From assembly GCA_023399635.1 (NCBI GenBank), contig JAEWOP010000051.1:1-8318 (forward strand): a stretch of 8,318 bases of DNA, read 5' to 3'. Source of the stretch: Pseudomonadota bacterium. Its GTDB lineage: Bacteria > Pseudomonadota > Alphaproteobacteria > Rhizobiales > Rhizobiaceae. Below the pieces are notes generated by a model. The model did no database searches, was not told where the DNA came from, and was given only the letters and a program-made list of their open reading frames with translations. Of this stretch, positions 1 through 7,600 are shown piece after piece (within the stretch, counting starts at the first letter, position 1; every line of letters begins with the position of its first letter). A program made the position numbers and the translations under genes.

Positions 1-147
1 GTAAAGGATGATCAGCAGATAGGGCGCGATCAGGAGAGCAAGGAGGATCAGGAACACACGCCGCAGCAAGCGAAGGAGCGGTGATCGTCTGTGGCGAGAA
101 AACTGCGCCTCTCGTTCTTCGGCAATGTCGTCCAGCTTGGCGTCCAC
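1..147 (-). CDS. mtgA: Probable monofunctional peptidoglycan glycosyltransferase MtgA, 5' end only
   Basis: Partial gene: 49 codons are visible and the rest lies beyond the left edge. I read it by hand from the minus strand. It starts at GTG (147-145) with an AAGAGG-like ribosome-binding site 6 bases upstream. The peptide has an acidic N-terminus (residues 2-13), then an Arg-rich stretch (R18-R30), then one hydrophobic segment, about residues 31-48, ending AxxAPYLLIILY. A short basic cytoplasmic tail followed by one transmembrane helix ending in a PYLL-like motif is how MtgA begins in rhizobia. MtgA is an inner-membrane glycosyltransferase that polymerises lipid II into glycan strands without transpeptidase activity. 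The catalytic GT51 domain is outside the window, so the assignment rests on the membrane anchor and on its position next to ispA, a neighbourhood I recall from Rhizobiales. It could be another single-pass membrane protein. Confidence 0.55.
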   Translation of the reverse strand, partial: MDAKLDDIAEEREAQFSRHRRSPLLRLLRRVFLILLALLIAPYLLIILY

Positions 148-273
148 GGTCGGCCTCTTGCTCCCCCCGCTTCTTAGCCTCTGCCGAAGATCATGGCCAG
201 TAGACGGATGCAAAAGGAGTGAGGGTGATGAAAGCGCGTTGCACGCTGCCGCGGACCATGTCAAACAGCCGCC
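148..273. other. Divergent intergenic region between mtgA and ispA
   Basis: This 126-base gap must hold the promoters of both divergent genes. I see no confident -35/-10 pair on either strand. On the plus strand the clearest element is a strong Shine-Dalgarno (AAAGGAG, about 212-218) followed by GTG at 219 and ATG at 228. These starts are not in the ispA frame (see findings). A TGA at 229-231 closes the ispA frame upstream of its ATG. Confidence 0.6.
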
Positions 274-1188
274 ATGACTGGCCAGACAAACGATTTCGAG
301 CAACGCCTGCTACAGAGCGCCCGCGCGACCGAGATGCTGCTCACCTCGCTGCTTTCAGATCGCTGTTTGCCAGACGAGATCGCGCGTCCGGTCACACTGC
401 TCGCTGCAATGCGCCACGGGACGCTTAATGGTGGAAAGCGTCTTCGACCATTTCTCGTGCAGGAGACCGCCGCTATGCTCGGGGGCTCCCACACAGCAGC
501 AGCCCGCATTGGTGCAGCGGTGGAATGCGTCCACTGCTATTCGCTGATTCACGATGATCTACCGGCGATGGATGACGATGACCTCCGCCGCGGGCAGCCT
601 ACTGTCCACAAAGCGTTCGACGAAGCATCGGCCATCTTGGCGGGCGACAGTCTTCTTACCTACGCGTTTGACATCATCGCCGCTCCCGAAACGGAACTCT
701 CGGACCGGCAGAAGACGGAGTTGGTGTTGGCGCTGGCGCGAGCATCCGGCTTCGGGGGTATGGCAGGCGGACAGGCGCTTGATCTTGCCGCGGAAAACAC
801 GGTTCTGAACGAAGCTGAAATCCTGACCCTCCAGGCGATGAAGACCGGCGCGCTCCTGCGGTTTGCTTGCGAAGCAGGCGCGATCGTGGCGGACGCCAAC
901 CCCTCCGACCGCCAGCGGCTACGCCACTTCGGAGAAACGATCGGGCTCGCTTTCCAGCTTGCCGATGATCTCCTGGACGTGAAAGCAGACGCGCAAACCA
1001 TGGGCAAGGCAACCGGCAAGGACGCCGCCCGTGGCAAAGGAACCCTGGTTTCTTTGAAGGGTATCGGCTGGGCGGAGGAACGGCTTGACGCACTTGTCGA
1101 GGAGGCCGTGGGGCTGCTCTCGCCATACAAAGAGCGCGCCACCATCCTGCGGGATGCCGCGCGCTTCATTGCCAATCGCAACAACTGA
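274..1188 (+). CDS. ispA: Farnesyl diphosphate synthase (geranyltranstransferase)
   Basis: This 304-residue cytosolic trans-prenyltransferase condenses IPP with DMAPP and then GPP to give farnesyl diphosphate, the precursor of undecaprenyl phosphate, quinone tails and hopanoids. All signature motifs are visible. GKRLRP (54-59) binds diphosphate. The first Asp-rich motif HDDLPAMDDDDLRRG (93-107) has the two-residue insertion typical of bacterial FPP synthases, and the residues before it (YSLI) match E. coli IspA. AGD is at 123-125, a conserved KT at 190-191, the second Asp-rich motif LADDLLD at 229-235, and the GKxxGKDxxxGKxT loop at 244-257. Length is normal for the family. ATG 274 is the first ATG after an in-frame TGA at 229 and has no clear Shine-Dalgarno of its own. 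The gene is divergent from mtgA and convergent with the OmpA-like gene. Geranylgeranyl synthase is the alternative, but the motif form favours FPP. Confidence 0.93.
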   Translation: MTGQTNDFEQRLLQSARATEMLLTSLLSDRCLPDEIARPVTLLAAMRHGTLNGGKRLRPFLVQETAAMLGGSHTAAARIGAAVECVHCYSLIHDDLPAMDDDDLRRGQPTVHKAFDEASAILAGDSLLTYAFDIIAAPETELSDRQKTELVLALARASGFGGMAGGQALDLAAENTVLNEAEILTLQAMKTGALLRFACEAGAIVADANPSDRQRLRHFGETIGLAFQLADDLLDVKADAQTMGKATGKDAARGKGTLVSLKGIGWAEERLDALVEEAVGLLSPYKERATILRDAARFIANRNN

Positions 1189-1202
1189 CGGCCGCGGCCC
1201 AT

Positions 1203-1221
1203 GAGGCGCAAACTGCGCCTC
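1203..1221. terminator. Perfect hairpin between convergent ispA and the OmpA-like gene
   Basis: GAGGCGCA-AAC-TGCGCCTC forms an 8-bp perfect stem with a 3-base loop, 15 bases past the ispA stop and 56 bases past the end of the convergent gene. A short GGCCGCGGCC palindrome (about 1190-1199) lies just before it. Neither side has a T-run, so it is not a canonical intrinsic terminator. It could act as a two-way transcript end or as a 3' stabilising structure for both convergent messages. Confidence 0.4.
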
Positions 1222-1276
1222 TACCTGCAAGACGTCTTGGCGGAACCGCCACAGGACGATCCGCCCGCACTTCTCT

Positions 1277-1933
1277 TTACTGTGAGATCGGTGCGATCAG
1301 CACTTCAACGCGGCGGTTCTGCGCACGTCCTTCCGGCGTCGCATTGGACGCGATCGGCTGCGACGGACCGAAGCCGAGCGTCGACATACGGCGTTGGTCT
1401 ACCCCGCGGCCTGCCAGGTAATTGGCAACCGACGCGGCGCGTCGTTCAGAAAGACCCTGGTTGTGGGCGAGGCTTCCGGTCGAGTCGGTATGGCCATTAA
1501 CGTCGATCAGCGTCTTATTGAACTTGTTCAACACGATCGCAACGGAATCGAGCGTCGCATAGAATGGCGGGATCACCTGGTCCTGATCGGTGGCGAATGT
1601 GACGTTTGACGGCATGTTGAGGACGATGCGATCACCCATGCGCGTCACGGAAACGCCCGTGCCCTGTAGCTGCGCCCGCAGCTCGGATTCCTGCTGGTCC
1701 ATGTAGTTGCCGATCGCGCCGCCGGCGAGACCGCCGATCGCGGCTCCGATCAACGCGTTGCGACCCTTGTCACCGCCGCCAATCACCAAGCCACCCAGGG
1801 CGCCCAGTCCGGCACCGATGGCAGCGCCGCCAGCCGTATTGGATACTTTCTGCTGGCCGGTATATGGGTCGGTTGTGGTGCAGCCGGAAAGATAGGTTGC
1901 GGCAAGCGCAACGAGTGCGAATTTCTTGATCAT
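1277..1933 (-). CDS. OmpA-family outer-membrane lipoprotein with glycine zipper (YiaD-like)
   Basis: This is a 218-residue lipoprotein if started at ATG 1933. I prefer that start because it puts a standard lipoprotein signal at the N-terminus: KK at 3-4, a hydrophobic core at 5-14, and lipobox LSGC at 15-18 with Cys18 as the lipidated residue. A GGGGA sequence lies about 11 bases upstream. The longer in-frame starts at 1978 and 1957 lack a Shine-Dalgarno and would bury the signal. Residues 35-77 are a glycine-zipper stretch (repeated GxxxG, GGAIGNYMDQQ). Residues about 107-214 are an OmpA-like peptidoglycan-binding domain with GHTD (147-150), LSERRAASV (161-169) and GFGPSQPIA (187-195). Asp150 and Arg165 align with the diaminopimelate-binding Asp/Arg pair of OmpA domains. 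The likely role is anchoring the outer membrane to peptidoglycan. It resembles E. coli YiaD; its precise function is unknown. It lies 74 bases after ispG. Confidence 0.88.
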   Translation of the reverse strand: MIKKFALVALAATYLSGCTTTDPYTGQQKVSNTAGGAAIGAGLGALGGLVIGGGDKGRNALIGAAIGGLAGGAIGNYMDQQESELRAQLQGTGVSVTRMGDRIVLNMPSNVTFATDQDQVIPPFYATLDSVAIVLNKFNKTLIDVNGHTDSTGSLAHNQGLSERRAASVANYLAGRGVDQRRMSTLGFGPSQPIASNATPEGRAQNRRVEVLIAPISQ

Positions 1934-2007
1934 GCGAATCGAAGTCCCCGTCGTCATTGATGGACGGTCATTTACCATAAATTACGGCAATAGCGGGACC
2001 TGATGAC

Positions 2008-3258
2008 TTATTCCGCCGCGCTTCTCTGCCCGAAGCGTTGCTCGATGTAATCGATCACCAGTTTCTCGAAGTCTGCGGCAATATCCGGACCCCGGAGGGT
2101 CATCGCCTTCTTTCCGTCGATGAAGACCGGCGCGGCCGGCGTTTCACCGGTACCTGGCAAGGAAATCCCGATGTCCGCATGCTTGCTCTCTCCGGGACCG
2201 TTGACGATGCAGCCCATGACTGCAACGTTCAGCGCCTCGACGCCCGGATATTTTTCCCGCCACACCGGCATGTTCTTGCGCAGATCGTCCTGGATCCGTT
2301 GCGCCAGTTCCTGGAAGACGGTGGACGTGGTGCGGCCGCAACCAGGGCAGGCGGCGACGACGGGCACGAACTGGCGGAAGCCCATGACCTGCAAGATCTC
2401 CTGGGCAACCTGTACTTCCCGCGTGCGGTCACCATTCGGTTCCGGCGTCAGCGACACACGAATTGTATCCCCAATGCCGTGCTGAAGCACGTAGCCCATG
2501 GCCGCAGACGAAGCGACAATGCCCTTGGATCCCATGCCCGCTTCGGTCAAGCCAAGATGCAGTGCATGATTGGAGCGTTCCGCAAGCATGGAATAAACCG
2601 CGATCAGGTCCTGCACCTGGCTGACCTTCGCAGAAAGAATGATGCGGTTGCGTGGCAGGCCGATGCTCTCGGCAAGTTCCGCGGAGATCAGCGCCGACTG
2701 GACAATCGCTTCATGCATGACCTGCCGTGCCGAAAGCGGCGAGCCTTCCAGGGCATTGCGATCCATAAGCGTCGTCAACAGATCCTGATCGAGGGAACCC
2801 CAATTCACCCCGATACGCACCGGCTTGTCGTAGCGGATCGCCATCTCGATGATGTCAGCGAACTGCTTGTCCTTCTTGTCTTTGAAGCCGACATTGCCCG
2901 GATTGATGCGATATTTGGCCAGGGCCTCGGCACAGGCCGGATGATCGGCAAGAAGCTTGTGCCCGATATAGTGAAAGTCCCCGACCAGCGGCACATCCAT
3001 GCCCAGCCTCAGCAGGCGCTCGCGGATCTTCGGCACCGCTACGGCACTTTCGTCGCGATCCACGGTGATCCGAACGATCTCCGAACCCGCCTTGTAGAGC
3101 GAGGCAACCTGCGCCACCGTCGCATCGATATCGGCCGTGTCGGTGTTGGTCATCGACTGGACAACCACGGGCGCACCACCCCCAACGATCACGCCTCCAA
3201 CGTCAACGGCAACCGTTGCCCTGCGCGGCTTCGGATCATACTCAATCGGTGTGGACAT
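2008..3258 (-). CDS. ispG: 4-hydroxy-3-methylbut-2-en-1-yl diphosphate synthase (HMBPP synthase)
   Basis: This 416-residue cytosolic iron-sulfur enzyme catalyses the penultimate step of the MEP isoprenoid pathway, reducing MEcPP to HMBPP with electrons from flavodoxin or ferredoxin. The N-terminal TIM barrel begins with the family hallmark VVVQSMTNTDT (31-41) and contains RxxINPGN (117-122), RIGVN (148-152) and GLTEAGMGSKGI (236-247). The C-terminal 4Fe-4S domain carries CPGCGRT (Cys304, Cys307) and MGCIVNGPGE (Cys350, Glu357). Three Cys plus one Glu are the known cluster ligands, and all are present. Length is typical for alphaproteobacterial IspG. The start MSTPIEYDPKPRR fits rhizobial homologues; the Shine-Dalgarno is weak (GAGAG about 5 bases upstream). 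It lies 89 bases downstream of the MFS gene and is followed by the OmpA-like gene. Pathway partner ispA lies about 0.8 kb beyond its 3' end, on the opposite strand. Confidence 0.96.
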   Translation of the reverse strand: MSTPIEYDPKPRRATVAVDVGGVIVGGGAPVVVQSMTNTDTADIDATVAQVASLYKAGSEIVRITVDRDESAVAVPKIRERLLRLGMDVPLVGDFHYIGHKLLADHPACAEALAKYRINPGNVGFKDKKDKQFADIIEMAIRYDKPVRIGVNWGSLDQDLLTTLMDRNALEGSPLSARQVMHEAIVQSALISAELAESIGLPRNRIILSAKVSQVQDLIAVYSMLAERSNHALHLGLTEAGMGSKGIVASSAAMGYVLQHGIGDTIRVSLTPEPNGDRTREVQVAQEILQVMGFRQFVPVVAACPGCGRTTSTVFQELAQRIQDDLRKNMPVWREKYPGVEALNVAVMGCIVNGPGESKHADIGISLPGTGETPAAPVFIDGKKAMTLRGPDIAADFEKLVIDYIEQRFGQRSAAE

Positions 3259-3271
3259 GGGGCTCTCGCGT

Positions 3272-3289
3272 CTGAAACGTGCCTTTCAG
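3272..3289. repeat. Inverted repeat in the ispG leader
   Basis: CTGAAA-CGTGCC-TTTCAG has perfect 6-base arms with a 6-base spacer. It ends 13 bases upstream of the ispG ATG and would cover or neighbour the transcription start or leader. It could be an operator or a small RNA hairpin close to the ribosome-binding site. Confidence 0.35.
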
Positions 3290-3309
3290 GTGGATGATGC
3301 CATGGCCAA

Positions 3310-3315
3310 TGTCAA
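3310..3315 (-). promoter_or_regulatory. Possible -35 element for ispG
   Basis: A perfect TTGACA on the minus strand lies in the gap between the MFS gene and ispG. At 16 to 18 bases downstream there is no good -10 (CACCTG at 17), so the promoter call is weak. If real, the -10 region would overlap the inverted repeat at 3272-3289. Confidence 0.25.
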
Positions 3316-3347
3316 CCTTTGGGAGCCTCGCTCACGTCTGGTTGAGG

Positions 3348-4529
3348 TCAGTCGTGCCGGACACCGTCCGCATGTCTGGCAAGCGGCGAAAGCAACAAGA
3401 CGACGAGATGCAGGACCGAGAGTGCCACGAAGATCAGGGCGAGACCATTGTACTCGGCAATGAAGCCGATCGCGGACGGCGCAAGCAGGATACCCGAATA
3501 GCCCATCGTGGTCACGACAGACAGTCCGACGCCTGCTCTCAAGCCCGGCAGGTTTCCTGCTGCGGAAAATACGATCGGTACGAGGTTCGAGATACCAAGG
3601 CCTGCCAATGCAAATCCGAGGATGGCAACCGTGTCGCTTGTAGCAAGGCCGGCGGTGATCAGTCCCGTAATTGAGATGACGGCACAGACCCGAAGCGTCA
3701 GAACCGCGCCGAAGCGGTCGCGGACGAGATCACCCGCGAAGCGCATGATTGCCATGGTGAGCGAGAAGGCGGCGAAGGCAAAGCCCGATGCTGTGACGGA
3801 AGAACCGAGCTCCTGGCGCAGGTATAGCGCGCTCCAGTCGATCACCGCCCCCTCTGGGATCATGCAGAAGAGCGCCATCAGGCCAAGTAGCCAGGGAAGT
3901 GGTGAACGCGGCAGGCGCAGGCGTTCCTGCACTTCCTCCGGATGCGGCGCGTCGCGCAGGATCATCGACCAAGCTGAAGCCACCATGATCGCGGCCACGA
4001 TCGTAACGAGGACAGCATGCGTCGTCACACCCATTCGCTCGATCAGGAACCCCCCGCTCGCAGCGCCGATCAAGCCGCCAAGGCTCCAGAAGGCGTGGCA
4101 TGAGGACATGATCGCCCGTCGCATATGTCTTTCAACGGCAACCGCATTGGCATTCATCGCGACGTCCATCGCCCCGATCAAACCGCCAAAGAGGAAAATC
4201 GCGCCCGCACCCGACCAGATACTTCCGACCCAGGTCAGGAACAGCAATGTGGGGACAGCGAAAAGCGCAGCCGTCTTGGAGACCGCACTGGAGCCATAGC
4301 GGGCGATCTGGGCCCCCGCGATCGGCATCATCACCAGCGAGCCAAGCCCGAAGACCAGGATCATGATGCCGAGGGAGCTTTCAGACAGGCCGAGGCGGCT
4401 GGCAAACTCCGGGATCTTCGGCGCCCACGCCCCGACGAGAAAGCCGTTCATGAGAAAGAGCAAGGCAACGCCGCCGCGCTCGCGCGTGATCATCTGCGTC
4501 GTGTGGGTAACCGGGTTTTCCTGAAGCAT
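3348..4529 (-). CDS. MFS transporter, YbjJ/MosC-like
   Basis: A polytopic inner-membrane protein of 393 residues from ATG 4529. I chose that start because GGAAG lies 6 bases upstream. An ATG at 4562 (404 residues) has no Shine-Dalgarno and sits in AT-rich DNA; ATG 4493 is also possible. About 12 hydrophobic segments are visible. Family motifs, numbered from 4529: DVAMNANAVAVER (122-134), HAFWSLGG (145-152), EGAVIDWSALYL (226-237) and a motif-A-like GDLVRDRFG (266-274). These match the major facilitator group that includes E. coli YbjJ and the rhizobial rhizopine protein MosC. Substrates are largely unknown; sugar or small-metabolite export is possible but unproven. Pyc ends 116 bases upstream and ispG begins 89 bases downstream on the same strand. 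A palindrome at 4565-4578 just upstream may be its operator. No closer function can be given from sequence. Confidence 0.85.
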   Translation of the reverse strand: MLQENPVTHTTQMITRERGGVALLFLMNGFLVGAWAPKIPEFASRLGLSESSLGIMILVFGLGSLVMMPIAGAQIARYGSSAVSKTAALFAVPTLLFLTWVGSIWSGAGAIFLFGGLIGAMDVAMNANAVAVERHMRRAIMSSCHAFWSLGGLIGAASGGFLIERMGVTTHAVLVTIVAAIMVASAWSMILRDAPHPEEVQERLRLPRSPLPWLLGLMALFCMIPEGAVIDWSALYLRQELGSSVTASGFAFAAFSLTMAIMRFAGDLVRDRFGAVLTLRVCAVISITGLITAGLATSDTVAILGFALAGLGISNLVPIVFSAAGNLPGLRAGVGLSVVTTMGYSGILLAPSAIGFIAEYNGLALIFVALSVLHLVVLLLSPLARHADGVRHD

Positions 4530-4564
4530 GTCCATCTTCCGCGTCTGCAATCGCGGCAACATAT

Positions 4565-4578
4565 TTAAATCGATTAAA
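4565..4578. promoter_or_regulatory. Near-palindromic AT-rich candidate operator upstream of the MFS gene
   Basis: TTAAATCGATTAAA is symmetric about its central CG except for one position in each arm. It sits 36 bases before the preferred MFS start, in a markedly AT-rich island in GC-rich DNA. A CG-centred palindrome with AATCGATT at its core is the shape of many LacI-family operators. That family link is inference; no regulator gene is visible in the window. Confidence 0.4.
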
Positions 4579-4625
4579 TTCGCAAGCCGCGCGACGCGCC
4601 TGCAGCGTCACGTTTTGTTATTGAT

Positions 4626-4641
4626 GATCCACGAGGTGATC
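4626..4641 (-). terminator. Weak hairpin just after the pyc stop
   Basis: On the minus strand GATCAC-CTC-GTGGATC folds into a 6-bp stem with one bulged G. It begins 4 bases past the pyc TGA. No T-run follows, so it may be a weak or Rho-assisted end, or simply chance. Confidence 0.25.
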
Positions 4642-4645
4642 GCGC

Positions 4646-7600
4646 TCAGTCGCTGAAGACCACAAGCAGGTCCTTGGCATCGATCTGGTCCCCGGCACTG
4701 ACCAAGACCTCCGCAAGCGTCCCGTCGCGCTCGGCATGCAGTGCCGTCTCCATCTTCATTGCTTCGATCGAGAGGAGTATATCGCCGGCCTTGACCGCCT
4801 GCCCCGCCGAAACCGCAACCGTTGAGATGACACCTGGCATGGGAGCCCCCAGATGATTGGCGTTGCCCGTCTCGGCCTTGCGTCGCGCAGCCGATCCAGC
4901 CGCCCCATGTGACCTGTCTGGCACCTTGATGCGGCGCGGCTGGCCGTTCAACTCGAAGAAGGCGGTGACCATTCCTTTGCTGTCCGTGCCGCTGGTCGCC
5001 TGGTTGACGATCACCAGCGTTTTGCCGCGTTCAATGTCGGCAAACAGCTCCTCACCATCCGACAGTCCGTAGAAATAGGCATGGGTCGGAAGCACTGACA
5101 CCGGCCCGTAGGTTTCGATAGCCTGGGCGAAGTCCGTGAAGACCTTAGGATACATGAGATAGGACGCGAACTCGAAGTCATCGACGGGTCGCTCCAGCTT
5201 CTCCTCGATCGCCCGCCGCTCCGCGTCGAGGTCGGCATCGGCAAGCAGGGCGCCGGGGCGCTCGGTATAGGGCTTTTCGCCTTTGAGCGCCTTCTTCTGC
5301 AAAGCTTCCGGCCAGCCACCCGGCGGCTGTCCCAGATCACCCTTCAGCATCGAGACAACGGACTCCGGGAACGCGATGTCCTTCTCCGGATTTTCGACGT
5401 CTGCAACCGTCAGGTCCTGGCTCACCATCATCAGCGCCATGTCGCCCACGACCTTGGAGGACGGTGTCACCTTGACGATGTCGCCGAACATCTGGTTGGC
5501 ATCCGCATACGTCTGGGCCACACGGTGCCAGCGGTTCTCCAGCCCCAGCGAGCGCGCCTGCTCCTTCAGGTTGGTGAATTGCCCGCCTGGCATCTCATGG
5601 AGATAGACTTCCGATGCGGGGCCCTTGAGATCGCTCTCGAAGGCCGCATACTGGTTGCGCACTGCCTCCCAATAGAAGGAGATGCGGCGGATCCATTCCG
5701 GATCAAGACCAGGATCACGCTCCGAACCGGCAAGCGCCTCCACGATCGACCCGAGGCAGGGCTGCGATGTTGTGCCCGAGAAGGCGTCCATGGCAGCGTC
5801 AACGATGTCTACGCCCGCATCCACCGCTGCAAGGACCGTCGCCGCGGCGATGCCCGAAGTGTCATGGGTGTGGAAGTGGATCGGCAGATCTGTTGCTTCA
5901 CGCAAGGCCTTGAAGAGGACGCGTGCGGCCGCCGGCTTAAGGAGGCCCGCCATGTCCTTGACTGCGATGATGTGCGCCCCTACTCGTTCCAACTCCGCTG
6001 CGAGCGAGGTATAGTATTTCAGGTCATATTTCGGGCGCGCGCTGTTGAGGAGATCACCGGTATAGCAGATGGTCGCCTCGCAGATCCGGTTCTCCTCCTG
6101 CACCGCATCCATGGAGACACGCATGTTCTCCACCCAGTTGAGGCAATCAAAGACGCGGAAGACGTCGATGCCACCCCGCGCTGCCTGCCGGACGAAGTAC
6201 TTCACGACATTGTCGGGGTAATTCTTGTAGCCGACGCCGTTGGCTCCACGCAGAAGCATCTGCAGCAGAAGATTGGGAGCCCCTTCCCGCACCAGCGCCA
6301 GCCGCTCCCACGGATCCTCTGTGAGGAAGCGCATCGACACGTCGAAGGTCGCGCCACCCCAGCATTCCAACGAGAAGAGGTTCGGAAGAGCGCGCGCATA
6401 AACGCCAGCAACACGGGCGATGTCATAGGTTCGCATTCGCGTCGCCAGGAGCGACTGATGGCCGTCGCGCATGGTGGTATCGGTCATCAACACGCGGTTT
6501 TCGCTACGGATCCACTCGGCGAACTTGCGCGGACCGAGCTGGTCCAGCATCTGCTTGGTGCCGTCCGGAACCGGTCCGTTGATATAGGGCACGACCGGCT
6601 TTGCCGCCTGCGGGGAGGGCATCGGACGCCCCTTTACCTCCGGATGCCCGTTCACACTGACGTCGGCAAGATAGGTGAGCAGCTTGGTGGCGCGGTCCTG
6701 TCGCTTGACTTGGGCAAACAGCTCCGGCGTCGAGTCGATGAACTTGGTGGTGTAGGAATTGTCGCGGAAGCTGGCGTGGCCGATGATGGCTTCGAGGAAA
6801 GTGAGGTTGGTGGCGACACCGCGGATGCGGAACTCGCGCAGCGCGCGGTCCATGCGGCTGATCGCCTCCTGCGGGGTGCTGCCAGCCGCGGTCACCTTGA
6901 CGAGGAGGGGATCATAGTACCGTGTAATGATAGCCCCGGTATAGGCGGTTCCCCCGTCAAGGCGAATCCCAAAGCCCGCCGCTGAACGATAAGCAGTGAT
7001 GCGGCCATAGTCGGGAATGAAGTTCTGTTCCGGGTCTTCGGTGGTAATGCGGCATTGGAGGGCGTGGCCGTTGAGGCGGATATCCTCCTGGCGGGGAACG
7101 CCTGACTCGGCAGTACCGATCGCCGCACCTTCGAGGATGTGGATCTGCGCCTTCACGATGTCGATCCCCGTGACGACCTCCGTCACCGTGTGCTCGACCT
7201 GGATGCGCGGATTGACCTCGATGAAGTAGAATCTGCCCGTATCGGCATCCATCAAATACTCGACGGTGCCCGCTCCGATGTAGCTCGTCGCCCTGGCAAT
7301 CTTCAGCGAGTATTCGGCCAGCTCCTGCCGCTGCGCGTCCGAGAGATATGGCGCCGGTGCACGCTCGACGACCTTCTGGTTACGCCGCTGGATGGAGCAG
7401 TCGCGCTCGAAGAGGTGAACGACATTGCCATGCGTGTCGCCAAGGATCTGGCTTTCCACGTGCCGCGCCCGCTCGACAAGTTTCTCCAGATAAACCTCGT
7501 CTTTGCCGAAGGCCGCCATGGCTTCGCGCTTCGCCTCTGTGACTTCCTTGGCGAGATCAGCTTCCGACCGGATGACGCGCATGCCGCGGCCGCCGCCACC

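Noticed and set aside
660..1211. 183-codon open frame on the minus strand opposite ispA
   Set aside because: Ser/Arg/Ala-rich shadow of a verified ispA; no domain.
1201..1500. 99-codon plus-strand frame after ispA
   Set aside because: It starts inside the intergenic hairpin and runs antisense into the OmpA-domain-encoding part of the lipoprotein gene. There is no Shine-Dalgarno and no recognisable protein.
2038..3297. 419-codon open frame on the plus strand opposite ispG
   Set aside because: It is the antisense shadow of a complete, motif-verified ispG. The translation is rich in His, Arg and Asp with no recognisable domain, as expected from reverse reading of GC-rich codons.
3508..4299. 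263-codon open frame on the plus strand opposite the MFS gene
   Set aside because: The minus-strand reading shows clear MFS motifs and membrane segments; the plus-strand translation is low-complexity Pro/Arg/Ala-rich shadow.
4602..4625. GACGC/GCGTC stem followed by a T-rich stretch on the plus strand in the pyc-MFS gap
   Set aside because: No plus-strand gene ends there, so it has nothing to terminate; the stem is only 5 bp.
5525..6985. 486-codon open frame on the plus strand opposite pyc
   Set aside because: Antisense to the carboxyltransferase-encoding part of pyc, which is intact with all catalytic residues. The composition looks like a shadow and there is no domain.
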